From positions 6,179,471 through 6,243,470 of the forward strand of contig CM026428.1 of the NCBI GenBank assembly GCA_014871385.1: a stretch of 64,000 nt of DNA, read 5' to 3'. Source of the stretch: Ceratodon purpureus (taxonomy: Eukaryota > Streptophyta > Bryopsida > Pseudoditrichales > Ditrichaceae). The notes beneath the pieces are model-generated. The model ran no database searches and was not told where the DNA came from. It saw nothing but the letters and a program-made list of their open reading frames with translations. The position numbers and the translations under genes are program-made. This document shows, piece after piece, positions 24,420 to 35,461 of the stretch (the stretch's first letter is position 1; every line of letters begins with the position of its first letter).

Positions 24420-26315
24420 TGGTTTTCTCCAAAAACTGACTGGGATCTAAAGGGTTAACCCCTAAAGGATGTTTGGTTTTGAGGGCAGAAACTGTACATG
24501 TTGTATTTTTTGGCAAAGTTTGCATACAACAGTGATTTTGAGCATTTTCGTTTCTGAGTTTTGAAATGAATTTTTTTTAAGACATAGAGGGTGAAGTCTG
24601 GAAGAGAAATATCAAATTTATTTATGAATCTAATATGTAGATAATTTTACAGAAAATCACAAGTAAGAGGGGTTCTAGTATGTGTAGAGGAGGAGGAGTA
24701 TTGGACGGATGGTCAGAGTACACCTCTAGGCCTGACCTCGAGATTGAGCGTCAGGGTTACTTTTTATAACCAATTTTGGAGGGCAGTTGGTGACCCGTAG
24801 AACCGGTCACTGCCAGTGTGGTAGGTGACTGGAAAAATCCAGACCCAATGACTACGTGCCACGCTGTAGAGGGGGTGAGGTGTGGGATGTCACAAGACAA
24901 TGGCCACCAACTACCTCTGCCTGTGACTGCGGCATGGAGTGCAGGGACACAAAACGGTTACATGTAGACAAACAGGTAGGGTGAGAAATGCAAAGTGTGG
25001 GAAGACTCTCTCAGAGCAACATGGACCATGCTCCACAGAACATCGTGGGCATTGAACAACAATGTGCACCAAGACTCCAACAACAACGAAGTAGACCTAA
25101 ATCTAAGGCAAATTTCATGTAATGACAGCAACAAACCACCAAACTCAAAAACGACAAGAGGAGAAGACCTACAGCACGCAGAAGAATCCACCGAGAATAC
25201 TATGTGGAACAAAACCAGCTGATCAACCGAAGCAAGGACAAAAGCCAAGCAAGATTACAAAACATGACAAATTCATGAAGCCGCTAACAAAAAAAGAACA
25301 TTGCAAGAGTTTGCATACAACTGCAAAATGGGCCTTGGGTCCTGTCCATGTCCACGCAGAAAGGGGATGAAGTCAAGTGCCGAACCTCCTCAGCAGGGAA
25401 ACAGCACCTGGGCAAAATCATAACCCGTCCAAAAAAACCTAACACCTCCTTCTCCACAATGCCATTCATTCCCTCAATCCAACTTCCAACAGCAAAACGC
25501 TTACAGAACGACGCTACCGATCCCAAAAACACGACCAAAACGCCTCTTGTATTCTCGACCAAACCGTCCCATTCGAGACGAAAAGAGCACAATGCGAGCT
25601 GCTTCCCAGAAACGCCGCCACCCGCACACACTTCCGTCACATACACAACCAACACTCCACCAACAATAACCCAACGACCGAGTCCTCCCTCCTTTCCCTC
25701 GCTCCTCACCTGCATGCAAAACCCTAATATCGTCAGAGCACGTCCAACACTTTGTGCCAAAACTCCAACCCTCACCCACACTACCTTTCCACATGAGAAT
25801 CACAGCTGCAGTACTCACAGCAAAAGAGACATCCCATCCGCGAGAGATACAAAACAGCTCAAACCAACCATAGCACCACTTCAACTCCTCCCCACACCCT
25901 TCCCCTTCTGGAGAAAATAAAAAAGAAACTAAGTATTCCAGGAGAAAGTATCCTAAGACCTCAACTTCTGCACATCCACTCTCCACACATGAGCCGCAAG
26001 AAAAGCTCACAACTGAGCTTCAAACACAACCAAAACAGCCAAAAAAAAGTCGCACTACTACATCACTCTAGAAACAGGGAAAAAAACAGAGTATTCAGCT
26101 CTTTCACTCTCTCAACTCTCCGACCCGTCTACGCTGAGCTTCAACAAAAGAGCAGCTCCAGGATTGCCGAAACCCTATTGATTGGGATTTAATCATCCTA
26201 CATTCTCAACTCATGCATCTTCTCCTACCAGTATGCTTCAAGCAACTCGCGGACGGAGAGGGCCCAGCAATTGGGTGCAAGGCACGAGGGGTTGTGGTGT
26301 TAAGCGTTGGGTTGC
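24420..26315. other. Non-coding, strand-skewed region
   Basis: From about 25000 to 26100 the plus strand is strikingly poor in G and rich in A and C, which keeps open frames long on both strands. None has a domain or consistent codon pattern. Telo-box motifs (AAACCCTA) occur at 25719, 26170, 26600 and 26631, as in plant promoters and 5' leaders, so a transcription start region is possible. Confidence 0.4.
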
Positions 26316-26320
26316 CGGGG

Positions 26321-26397
26321 CTTGGTGTTGCGATGAGCGGGAGCCGAGACTTGGTATTGCGAAGAGCGGCAGCCGAGACTTGGTGTTGCAAAGAGCG
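26321..26397 (+). repeat. 29-bp tandem repeat, 2.7 copies
   Basis: Units begin CTTGGTGTTGCGATGAGCGG, with two full units at 26321-26349 and 26350-26378 and a partial third to 26397. It is a GC-rich minisatellite in an AT-rich neighbourhood. Confidence 0.8.
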
Positions 26398-26408
26398 TTG
26401 GTAGGGGG

Positions 26409-27167
26409 TTGATGCCAAAGCAGGGAATTTCTGCAACAGGGTTCGTCACTTGTTTCTCACCGCTTCAGCAGAGTTTCCGCCCTCAAGCTCCAGCCGCTGC
26501 TCCGACAAATTTCCACGCGCGTCCCAGCAGGTACGTTGGAAAATTCCCTTTGCTTCAGCCTAAATCTCTTGTTCCACCTATCCAACTGCAAAAAACGAGA
26601 AACCCTAGTAAAACCATGAGAGGAAGTGCGAAACCCTATCCAGCAGCATTCACTCCACAAGCAAAACCAAAACCGAAAACCAGAAGTAGAAAGACTCCAA
26701 CTCCACTAATAAAACTCCGAGCGAATCTAGAGCTTCTTCGTCCTAAGCTGAACCGCCAGGAACCAAGGCTGAAACACTATATCCCCCTCCTGAAGCTAAA
26801 AAGGCAGAAAAGGCAGAGAAACAAATTGCGAAACAAAAGAGGTCAAGTCCATTCACTCCACCTCCTCACAGGACAAAATCTGCAGCCGCCGTCAATCGTT
26901 GAACCCGCAAGCAATGAATTGAAACATGAGTTCACGCCACGCGAGTCCCTCTCTCCTTCTCCAAAAACAGAAGTGACTGTTGGATCCAATGCTCCAACCC
27001 CCTTTCCACGCAGTAGAGTAGGGCAAATAATTTATGACCTGCTCACCCGGTCACCGCACCCTCGCTGGCATACTGATGTCAGGTACCGAGGCTACTGTAC
27101 ATTGAGCTGTCCACAGGCAACCTCCACGGTATTGTACAGAGAATACACTGTTACGGGGTCTCCATAG
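26409..27167 (+). pseudogene. Basic proline/lysine-rich ORF, probably a remnant
   Basis: A 252-codon frame is open here. The more protein-like text between about 26740 and 26910 lies in another frame (PPPEAKKAEKAEKQIAKQKR, then SSPFTPPPHRTKSAAAVNR and a stop), with a stop upstream in that frame. This pattern suggests a frame-disrupted remnant of a Lys/Pro-rich protein, not an intact gene. The family is not recognised. Confidence 0.25.
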
Positions 27168-27169
27168 GA

Positions 27170-30100
27170 CGGAATTTAATTATTTTTAAATTTTTAAAAA
27201 TATGTTAACTAAGTATAGACCTTCGCCTACATTTTCTTTTCCACGTATTTTGGCAAATACAATAAGCATCATGGCGAAATCAGTTGAATACGCTAAGCGT
27301 AGACCATAATCTGGATGCAACATCCTATGGGGGTTAAAGAGAAGAATGTGTAACAGTGAAACTTAGTTGCATCAATTTCATCAATGGGTCATGGACAAAC
27401 ATGAGAGGTTCACTATTCTCACATGCTGCACGAATCAAGGTTAATGAGCTTGAACTTGCATGGAAATTTGAAACTAAATTTGTTTTTTCTTCGATTTCTA
27501 GGGCAGGCAAGCTTCTCATGATCCATGACAACTGTGATAACACCAGCTCATAATTCAAAAAAAAGGATATTAACCGCTTTCACTTCCATGTGCAGGGTTT
27601 TCATAGAACTGGGCCCCTACTTGTCTGATTGATGAACATTGGTTCTCAGAGAACTGTGTCACCCACTTGACTGATTGATGAGCCCTTCATGTAACTAGAT
27701 TTGGTTTAGTTGTAAAATTGTAAATCATTACTCAAGTGATGGATTTCTAATCCTTTTCAATAATGATTTTATTCTAAAACGATAATTTGCTAGTCAAAAC
27801 AAACCAAACACATTTTTCTTGCACATCTTTAATTAATTGAATTCATCTTATCATTCTACTTTGCTCACTGAAGTTGAGGCAAACTTGGAAAGAGTTCCCT
27901 TTACAGCTTACCTGAAGCAGTGCCAACCTGATCCCAAGTGACATTGACACTGATGGAACATTAGAACTGTATTGGTCTAGAGGGGCAACTTGGCAAGCTT
28001 TCTGAAACCCCATTTGGATGTTTTCAAAATTAAAAAAATCCAAGTAAGAACTATTTGCAAAAGAACCCTCAGCTGGGTTATTCATGATTCTACCACAACA
28101 TTTGTGCAGTCAACCAAAAGACCTCAAGCTAGGCCACATGTAAATCACATTTTCAACTGTGTTAATGTAGTTCGTTGAAGATAGTACTGAACAAGGGACT
28201 TTAGTTTTGTATTTCTGTCTTTAAATTTTGTTACAACATAGTTTTTTTTTGCACAAATTAAGCACTGTTTATTTACAAAGAGGTTTCAAATGCAAGAAAT
28301 TCAGCACATTTGTGGAGTGAATATTTTTGATTTGAAGTAATTTTCCAGAACACTCTGTAAACATGATATAAATACTTAAAGTAAATGGAAATAGAATGAT
28401 AATGTGAACAATTTAGATTAATGGATGCTTAAAGGGAGATATTAAGGACTTAGATTTGAACAGTCAAGGATAACTTGTGAAATCGAGAATCCAGTAGGTG
28501 CACTTTTTCATTTACAGGACTATAAGGGAGCTAAAGACAAAGATAAAAAACACTACACTATGCTATGTCTAGTTGAATCAATCAGAGTGTTAGTCCTGGT
28601 AGTGTATACAGTTGAGCGTCTTTCAGCAAATTTGTTTCCTTAGTTGTTTTTTGTCAATTTGATCATGTCAGATTGTAGTCTAATTGACTAGAGCACTTTG
28701 ATTATTGGCTGGCTATGAATGGCTGCAGAGAATTGCAGTCAAATGGAGTCGTCACTGTATTCAATGGTTTGGGTGTTGTGAATTGTACTTTATTAGTTTT
28801 GCATTGCTAATTCATTTTATTCCTTGAGGTTGGTACATCTGAATATTTCATTTTGAAATTGCCATTGCACTGCATAAAATACCATTACCGGAGTGATACT
28901 AGAATTGCATGCACTATCTAATTGACTACATTCTGTAGAGTTGTAATTACACATTGGGTGTATAGTGCTCAGAGAACAGTCTAATTGACAAAGCGAAGGA
29001 ATGACGTCATATTGACTATACTATTCACTACCAAGAAGGATGGATAGAATCTTTGTGGAGAGTTAGAATAGAAAGAGGTCTAGTTGACATGAGAGAATTC
29101 CAAGAATGTCACTCGGGGAGTGATTGTGGATTATGAGTTAACTTGTAGAAACTATAAGTGTATAACTATAAATTATCAGTGGAAACCAGATTGAGTGAAT
29201 AGGTTTGGAGTGGTTATCGAAGTCCACTCGACTGAAGTAGCTATTTAGTTGAGTAATTAAATAGACTGACTCAGAGATATTTCTAAATAATATGTTAGTA
29301 CTAAAGTTCAACTATGTTGTATTCTGAGAGGATTGATCATCCTTAGAGGACTTTACAGGAAATTATAGAACACTAAGAAGAAGTGTTCAGGAATCATTTT
29401 AATACTTGGGAGTAAAGAATAGTAAGTCCATAACTACTGAAGAACTAGGATTCATCAATATTGAATAGAGAAGAATACATATCATAGTTGGACTATGAGT
29501 ATGCTAGGACCATATATGAATTATGGAGTAATGGAAATAATATTATGATGATGCGGGAGTTTGCTTGAGCTAAGTACATGAACTCATTACTTTTTGTTTT
29601 ACATGATAAACACAATCTAATTAATTACTAATTAGACTTGAATTAATACTCAAGAACATGCAGTCATTTTGCATGTTGCTAAGTCAACTTGACCTTGCAT
29701 ATAAGACTCAATGAGAACTGGATACTAGCTGCTGTCTAATTGACTGGATACTTGATTGTGGATACTGTCAACTCGACTTAAGAGTGATGTTGCATGCATA
29801 AATGGGAATAAATGTTAAGAGAGTACCTAGTGAACAATACCTATAATCTGTAGCCCAATTACTCAAACATGGAACCTTTCTTATTTACATCTGACCTTAG
29901 CCATTACCAAACGCTAAACAAAAATACCTTTCCCCGAACTAGATATTAACAAGAGTGACTTGGATTAGTATTGCATTACTTTTCCAATTTACAACATTTA
30001 ATCCCTACATGCCGTTGAAGCTAAAATATTGTTTAGACTACCAATTTTGAGTAGTTCATTGTAACCTCATATTTTCTTCTAAAATGTTGAGTTTTTTTGT

Positions 30101-30468
30101 ACAAAATGCTCTTCAAAATAAAAATCTGGAATAATTTGTGCAAATATGTGGTTAGAAAAGAAAAAACTATGGACTCAAACATTGCAAAAATCTCAATTAG
30201 GGCAAGCACGGATCACTAAGGCGACTTGCCCCTTCTAAATTTTTTGGTGGCCTGCAAAGGTGGAGCATGACTCAGGACAAGATTTTCTACTCCCCGAAAA
30301 GGAAATTCCATTGCAAATGATGGGAAGATTTCATCACTTATTTTTCATTGGTTGATTAAGCAATTGCAATGCAAAGTTCCATAGACCATAGACAACCTCA
30401 ACAACAAGATTGTAACTACCAACAAATTACAATATAGTTATTTGTAAAAGCATCCGGTATTTGACTTT
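27170..30468. other. AT-rich region without supported genes
   Basis: Open frames are short and random. Between 28680 and 29790 the phrase CTAATTGACT, or close variants such as CTAGTTGACA and CAACTCGACT, recurs about eight times at irregular distances. This suggests an old degenerate repeat. No transposon ends were found. Confidence 0.4.
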
Positions 30469-30755
30469 GATACTATGAATTTTGCTTTAATGATTATTTT
30501 TTTTAACTTCAAATAATTAGGAGACATGGAAGAACTTGGTGGTCTTACTGTAGTCAGTGTGTAAGAGCTTGGTGGTCTCTAAACTCAAAGAAAACTAGTT
30601 TTCAAGGATGGAATGACAGCAAAACTAGTTTTCCTTGAGTTTAGAAACCACCAAGCTCTTATACACCAAATATAGTAAAACTACCAAGTTTTTCCATGTC
30701 TCCCAACTATTTGAAGTAAAAAGGAATAATACAATAAAGCAAAACTCATGGTATC
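30469..30755. repeat. Long imperfect hairpin (foldback) with ~135-bp arms
   Basis: The left arm 30469-30602 and right arm 30621-30755 are reverse complements at roughly 85-90%, with an 18-bp loop. The arms contain AAGAGCTTGGTGGTCTCTAA and its complement, and end at the loop in AAAACTAGTTTT. The transcript would fold into one long stem, so it is either a foldback MITE or a young hairpin small-RNA precursor. Confidence 0.85.
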
Positions 30756-30764
30756 TTTTTAAAA

Positions 30765-30831
30765 CACAAGGTGACTTTAAAGATAACGCTAATGAGTCAC
30801 AAGATGACTTTAAGGATAAGTCTAATGAGTC
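30765..30831 (+). repeat. 33-bp tandem duplication
   Basis: Two units begin CACAAGGTGACTTTAAAGAT and CACAAGATGACTTTAAGGAT, with a period of 33 bp. They directly follow the hairpin. Confidence 0.8.
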
Positions 30832-30894
30832 TTAGAAATTCTAAAGGATCATTAATTGAATGAGACAAACAACTGCAACTAAATAAAGCACATA

Positions 30895-31289
30895 TTAGGG
30901 GAAATATGGGATCTGCAATGGGCCCTGTAATACAGCCCGAAGGTAGGTGAACTGCTGCTCGCTGACACCTCTCTAAGAAATCTCATTGGTGGATATCCTG
31001 CCCGCTTACAACAAAATTTGCCCCGCTGACAACAGAATCCGCTACTGTCCAATGGGGTGACAGCAGTGGGCACACGCTCGTTGACAGTGTCATTACTGCT
31101 CGTATTGTCCAATGGGGTGACAGCAGTGGGCACACGCCTTTGCTGCAAGCGATCGGCTAGACCCCCCAAACGTCGATTTGGCGACCTGTTGGCACCATTG
31201 GTGCCAACAGGTAAAGTGCATGGGCATGGCCAAATTTTGAGGCACGAGTTCCGACCAAAGGCCCATTGCAGACCCCATATTTCCCCTAA
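30895..31289. mobile_element. 395-bp MITE with TA target duplication
   Basis: The ends are inverted repeats of about 29 bp starting TTAGGGGAAATATGGG, with one early mismatch and then TCTGCAATGGGCC. Both sides are flanked by TA. Inside are a 31-bp direct repeat (31047-31077 and 31107-31137, period 60) and a 27-bp palindrome at 31185-31211 (CCTGTTGGCACC and its complement). There is no coding capacity. The TA duplication points to a Tc1/mariner- or Stowaway-type non-autonomous element. Confidence 0.75.
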
Positions 31290-31398
31290 TAAATAACCTA
31301 CTTAGAAACATGATTCATGGCTGAAGGTCATAAAAAAAGAGGTGTGAATGCATGATGGTTATAAGACTTCATTTAGATCACAAAATGGTGGCTGAAAA

Positions 31399-31581
31399 AG
31401 TAATTGCATTTAACTAGAAAATCTTTGTTTGATATTTATAGTAGGCTTTTCATCAACAAAAAAAATTCTATGCTAAATTGGCTGCACCAAAGTAATTGCA
31501 TTCAACTAGAAAATGTTTTTTTGATATGCAGTGTGGGCTTTTTATAAACTAAAAAATTCCGTTGCTAAATTGGTTGCACTA
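31399..31581 (+). repeat. 92-bp tandem duplication
   Basis: Two adjacent diverged copies start AGTAATTGCATTTAACTAGA (31399) and AGTAATTGCATTCAACTAGA (31491). Both run to GGCTGCAC/GGTTGCAC. Confidence 0.8.
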
Positions 31582-32863
31582 GAGGCACCTAATAATTCCT
31601 CCATAGTATGCTCCTAAAACCACTCCCTTCAAACTAGCATGATGCAATTAGTGATGGCTTTAGAACTAAAAGGAAAGAATTAGAGAAATGTCAAGGGAGA
31701 AAGCCAAAATTTAGACACTTGCAAGGAAGAGGTAGATCAGAAACACTACCAAGGACAAAGATTGGGCAAGGAAATTTTTGTTGATGCAATCTACATTCAT
31801 GGGAGCATGAGATGAAGGAGGGATGAAGGAGTTGTATCGCCCATGAGGAAGGGTTGAGGCATTTAGGCGTCAATGGGGAGAAGGCAAACATTTGTAGCGC
31901 AAGGTGTAGCAACGGACTTGGATATTGCAACAACTCCCAAAGACAATACCAATGGGCACTTACATAGATGCACCAAATGCATCCGTAGCAACGGGCTCAT
32001 GCCTTGCAATGTCTACTTTGTCGACACCAAAGAGTAAAGACACTTGTACTAGGATTGTAGTCCCCTGTATTGATGATATTCTTCCTTTACATTAAATTCC
32101 ATGTAATTTTAATACAATGGTGCTTCTAATGCCCTTCTTCAATGCTTCTATGCGGCTTTTTTAGTATCTAAATGCATTTGCATAGCAACCATTGCAAACT
32201 AATGGGTCAAAAAGCTTTGTATCAAAAGTATTTTTTCTTTGTTGTAAGAATTTGTGAAGTTTTTAAATACCATAAAGCTCCATATTTGTTGGACCCTAAA
32301 GTACTTAAACATTTCATTAATACTCCAAAGTCTACATGCACCTAATTTCCATGGAGATCCTCTTGAACAAGCATACAATGCCAAATCTATAACCACTCCT
32401 AGAAGACCCACTAAATTTTTAGATTAAAAGAATTTAATCTTGAATAGACCTTTTGGCTTTAGAATGCATTTTGATGTTTTTCATATTCTTCATCGAGAAA
32501 TGGGTGGCAATCCATAGATTGCATTGATACTACATGTACTTTGTGTAGATAATGCACCTTTTTGAGGAATGATAGAATTAAAATTGTTATTCAATTGCTT
32601 GTTCTGAGATACTTGTGTTTCATTGTGTGCTCTTAAAATTATATGGTATGGCTTTCCTCGTCGAAAGAGAACCGATGAATTATTCATTTCATTGATGTGG
32701 CACTCAATGAGCATTTGCTAATCACATGCACTCCTAAGTTCTTTGACCATTGCACATTCTATCCAATGCAATTTTCTATAATCTTATCATTTTTGTCTTC
32801 ATAACTAACAGTAGACTTCTAAAATGCATAAGGCAAATTAATAAGGAGATAGAACAAGTCCAC
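31582..32863. other. Non-coding region left of the pogo element
   Basis: No supported gene. Minus-strand frames at 32199-32411 and 32490-32714 can be read as a decayed coding stretch, but I recognise no family. Confidence 0.4.
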
Positions 32864-33178
32864 ATACCGTAGTTTCCTAGCAGGTTCGGCACCTCACTGC
32901 CGAATAATTAATTAAAGTGGGAAAATGAGGTTCGGCGCTCATTTATTTAATAAAAAAAAATTCGGCAGTTACTAAAATATATTTAACGGAAATTCGGCAT
33001 TCATCCAAGAAACCGTTAGAGAACTAACGTTTGTTTATTTTTCATTTATGGTGGTGGCTGCCTTTACTCTCAATTCTTGCCCTAATTGTTTGGCTTTGCC
33101 ATTTGCCTTGCGTGGCTTTCATATTGCTTTGCATGTGTTTGATCAAATCTGCCTTGTGTTGCTTTGATGTTGTTTTAA

Positions 33179-33244
33179 GCTTTGATACTCCTTCTAAGTT
33201 GCTTTGATACTGCTTCTAAGTTGCTTTGATACTCCTTCTAAGTT
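33179..33244 (+). repeat. 22-bp tandem repeat, three copies
   Basis: GCTTTGATACTCCTTCTAAG plus TT is repeated three times with one substitution, just upstream of the transposase start codon. It is probably in the 5' leader. Confidence 0.85.
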
Positions 33245-33297
33245 GCTTTAAGTTTGTGTTTACAATTTGCCTTGGGTTTTACTGTGCAACTCTGAAA

Positions 33298-35148
33298 ATG
33301 GCAAAGCAAAAGACTTTGAGCAGTATGTTTACATCCATTAACAAAGAAGAGATGCAATTGTTGGTGGAGCGTGATTTTGATGTATTGGGCACAAAGTTGG
33401 ACTTGGAGAAGGCTATGGGGACTGAAGTTGTGAAGCGTTCGGTTGGAAGACCTAAAAAAGACGTTGAGGCTGTTTTGCTCACACCAAGGGAAGAAGTCAT
33501 TCCAAAAGCATCCTCAAAGACAGTCAAGGTAAGAGGTAGCTACACCAATTGGTTCTTACCTTCTCTTTGGGGTCCTATCCATGCTGCTATGAAACAACAC
33601 AAAAATTATACTTCTACTTTGCATTATTTAAAACTGAAGCACAAAGAACCCGGTAAAAGTTGTAGTGTCTATGACTCTCTTAGTAGAGGCACTCTATGGG
33701 TCTGGTTTACTCCTCAAGGAGAATTAAGAGAAGGGATTAAGAAAAAAATTGACAATGAAACTGCATTCTCTGAGAGTCCTCAGCATCGTTATGTTCTTGC
33801 AAATCATCCCCTTCTTCAAGAAGAAATTATTGAGATGTTGCAAGCTCATCGCAATGCTGGGCAACCATTGTTTGCATCTACCATTCGCAATAGCATTAGA
33901 TGTCTCATTCGTAGAAAAGAACCTACCTTGCTTGAAGGAGATGGTAAAACTGCTTTCAAAGTTGGATTAACATGGACTCGTGATTTTGTAAGATGCAATT
34001 TAAATTGGAGTTACAGAGCAGCTACTTGGGCAGCGAAAAAATTACCAACTGATTGGGAAGAGCAAGGGTTGCAGATGGCCCAACGAGTTGCTTACCTAGT
34101 GAAAGCCCATTCTCTTCCTCCTCAACTTGTTGTGAATACTGACCAGACAGGGATACATCTAGTTCCTACCGGAGGGGCGCATACATGGGCACAAAAAGGA
34201 TCAAAACATGTTTTAGTACATGGGCTTGAAGATAAAAGACAAATTACCGTTTCTGTCTCTTCCTCGGCTGCTGGTGATTTACTTCCCTTTCAACTTGTCT
34301 TCACTGGTTTAACTCAAAGGAGTTTACCACCTCGTAACAACGGCCGAATTGCATGCGAGGAGGCAGGTTGGCATCTTACTTGTACTAACAATCATTGGTC
34401 GAATTTGAGTACTTGTCAAGAATTTGTGGAAAAGATTTTACAGCCATATAGAGAGAAACAAGTTGACATGCTGAAACTTGCAAAGGACTCTAAGCTAATT
34501 TGGCTTATTGACTGCTGGAGCGTTCACAAGTCTAAAGAGTTCATTTCGTGGGTGAAAATTTCTCACCCTCAAATTCTTCTCATTTTCATTCCTGCAAATT
34601 GTACTAGCATTTTTCAACCTGCAGATGTTATTCTCCAGCGTCCGTTTAAGCATGCTTTCAGACAAGAGTTTGATATGTACACTTCTAATGACATTGACCA
34701 ACAACTTGAAGAAAACGACGCAAAAGATGTGAAGATTGACATGAAGATGTCTACACTAAAACCCTTACTGTGTGGTTGGTTATTCAAAGCGTGGGCACAT
34801 GTTAACAAAGCTGACATGATTAAAGTGGGATGGACCCAATGTGGACTTCTACAAGCATTTGATCCTACATTTCAAGTACAAGCAATGGACCAAAACATGA
34901 AGATTCCTCTATTTGCAATAGAATCAAGTGTTGAACAAGAGCATTGCATTGACAAGGAAGACGACATAGATACTGACATCAGCATTGACAAGGTCATGGA
35001 GGAGTCCTTGGCAAGAGTTGCTGAAATTGCAGCATCAAACAAAAACTCAAGCATGTCTACTCTTAGGAGTAAAGCTCGCACAAGGTACTTTCCTGCAAAA
35101 AAAACATTCAATTTGCTTAGAAACATTGCATATGATTGTGAATTTTGA
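33298..35148 (+). CDS. pogo-like transposase (CENP-B-type, DDE_1)
   Basis: From ATG 33298 the protein has 616 residues. The frame is open 72 nt further upstream but only from a TTG. Seen in order: an AT-hook-like GRPKK near residue 52; a region with a CENP-B/Tc5-type DNA-binding helix-turn-helix (YVLANHPLLQEEIIEMLQAH); and a DDE_1 catalytic core. The core has first Asp in VVNTDQTGIH, second in IWLIDCWSVHK and third in PANCTSIFQPADV, so the triad is DDD. The acidic C-terminus (EDDIDTDISIDK) is probably regulatory. No stop or frameshift breaks it. It should act in the nucleus on the 26-bp ends of the surrounding element and insert at TA. It is coherent with the termini and is probably functional or recently so. 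Confidence 0.9.
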   Translation: MAKQKTLSSMFTSINKEEMQLLVERDFDVLGTKLDLEKAMGTEVVKRSVGRPKKDVEAVLLTPREEVIPKASSKTVKVRGSYTNWFLPSLWGPIHAAMKQHKNYTSTLHYLKLKHKEPGKSCSVYDSLSRGTLWVWFTPQGELREGIKKKIDNETAFSESPQHRYVLANHPLLQEEIIEMLQAHRNAGQPLFASTIRNSIRCLIRRKEPTLLEGDGKTAFKVGLTWTRDFVRCNLNWSYRAATWAAKKLPTDWEEQGLQMAQRVAYLVKAHSLPPQLVVNTDQTGIHLVPTGGAHTWAQKGSKHVLVHGLEDKRQITVSVSSSAAGDLLPFQLVFTGLTQRSLPPRNNGRIACEEAGWHLTCTNNHWSNLSTCQEFVEKILQPYREKQVDMLKLAKDSKLIWLIDCWSVHKSKEFISWVKISHPQILLIFIPANCTSIFQPADVILQRPFKHAFRQEFDMYTSNDIDQQLEENDAKDVKIDMKMSTLKPLLCGWLFKAWAHVNKADMIKVGWTQCGLLQAFDPTFQVQAMDQNMKIPLFAIESSVEQEHCIDKEDDIDTDISIDKVMEESLARVAEIAASNKNSSMSTLRSKARTRYFPAKKTFNLLRNIAYDCEF

Positions 35149-35461
35149 AGTAGTTACATATTAAATTAGGGTTTTGAGGTTTTAACGTTAATTTATTTAC
35201 CTGTTTATCAGACAAACGCCAAGTGTGGAAAAGTCTTCAAAGAGATTGAGACTTTGAAGTGGTGCCCAGTCTTGATCGAGGTACTTATCTATCTGCAAAT
35301 ACATGAATTAGGTTAGATCTGAACTTCACATGCAGATTTAAAATAATCAGTGCAACACTTAATCAGTATGCAGCTTACAAGGTATCATTGAAAGCAAGAA
35401 AATCATTGCATACAAATGTAAACATGCACAACAGAGTCATACCTTGTAACTGAACTGCTTG

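Noticed and set aside
25284..26010. Overlapping ORFs of 165-190 codons on both strands
   Set aside because: They result from strongly G-poor composition, which removes stop codons. No domain or codon pattern supports either strand.
35213..35310. Extra exon-like segment after the transposase (on either strand)
   Set aside because: Splice-like borders exist on both strands but neither translation matches a known family, so it was not added to the captured gene.
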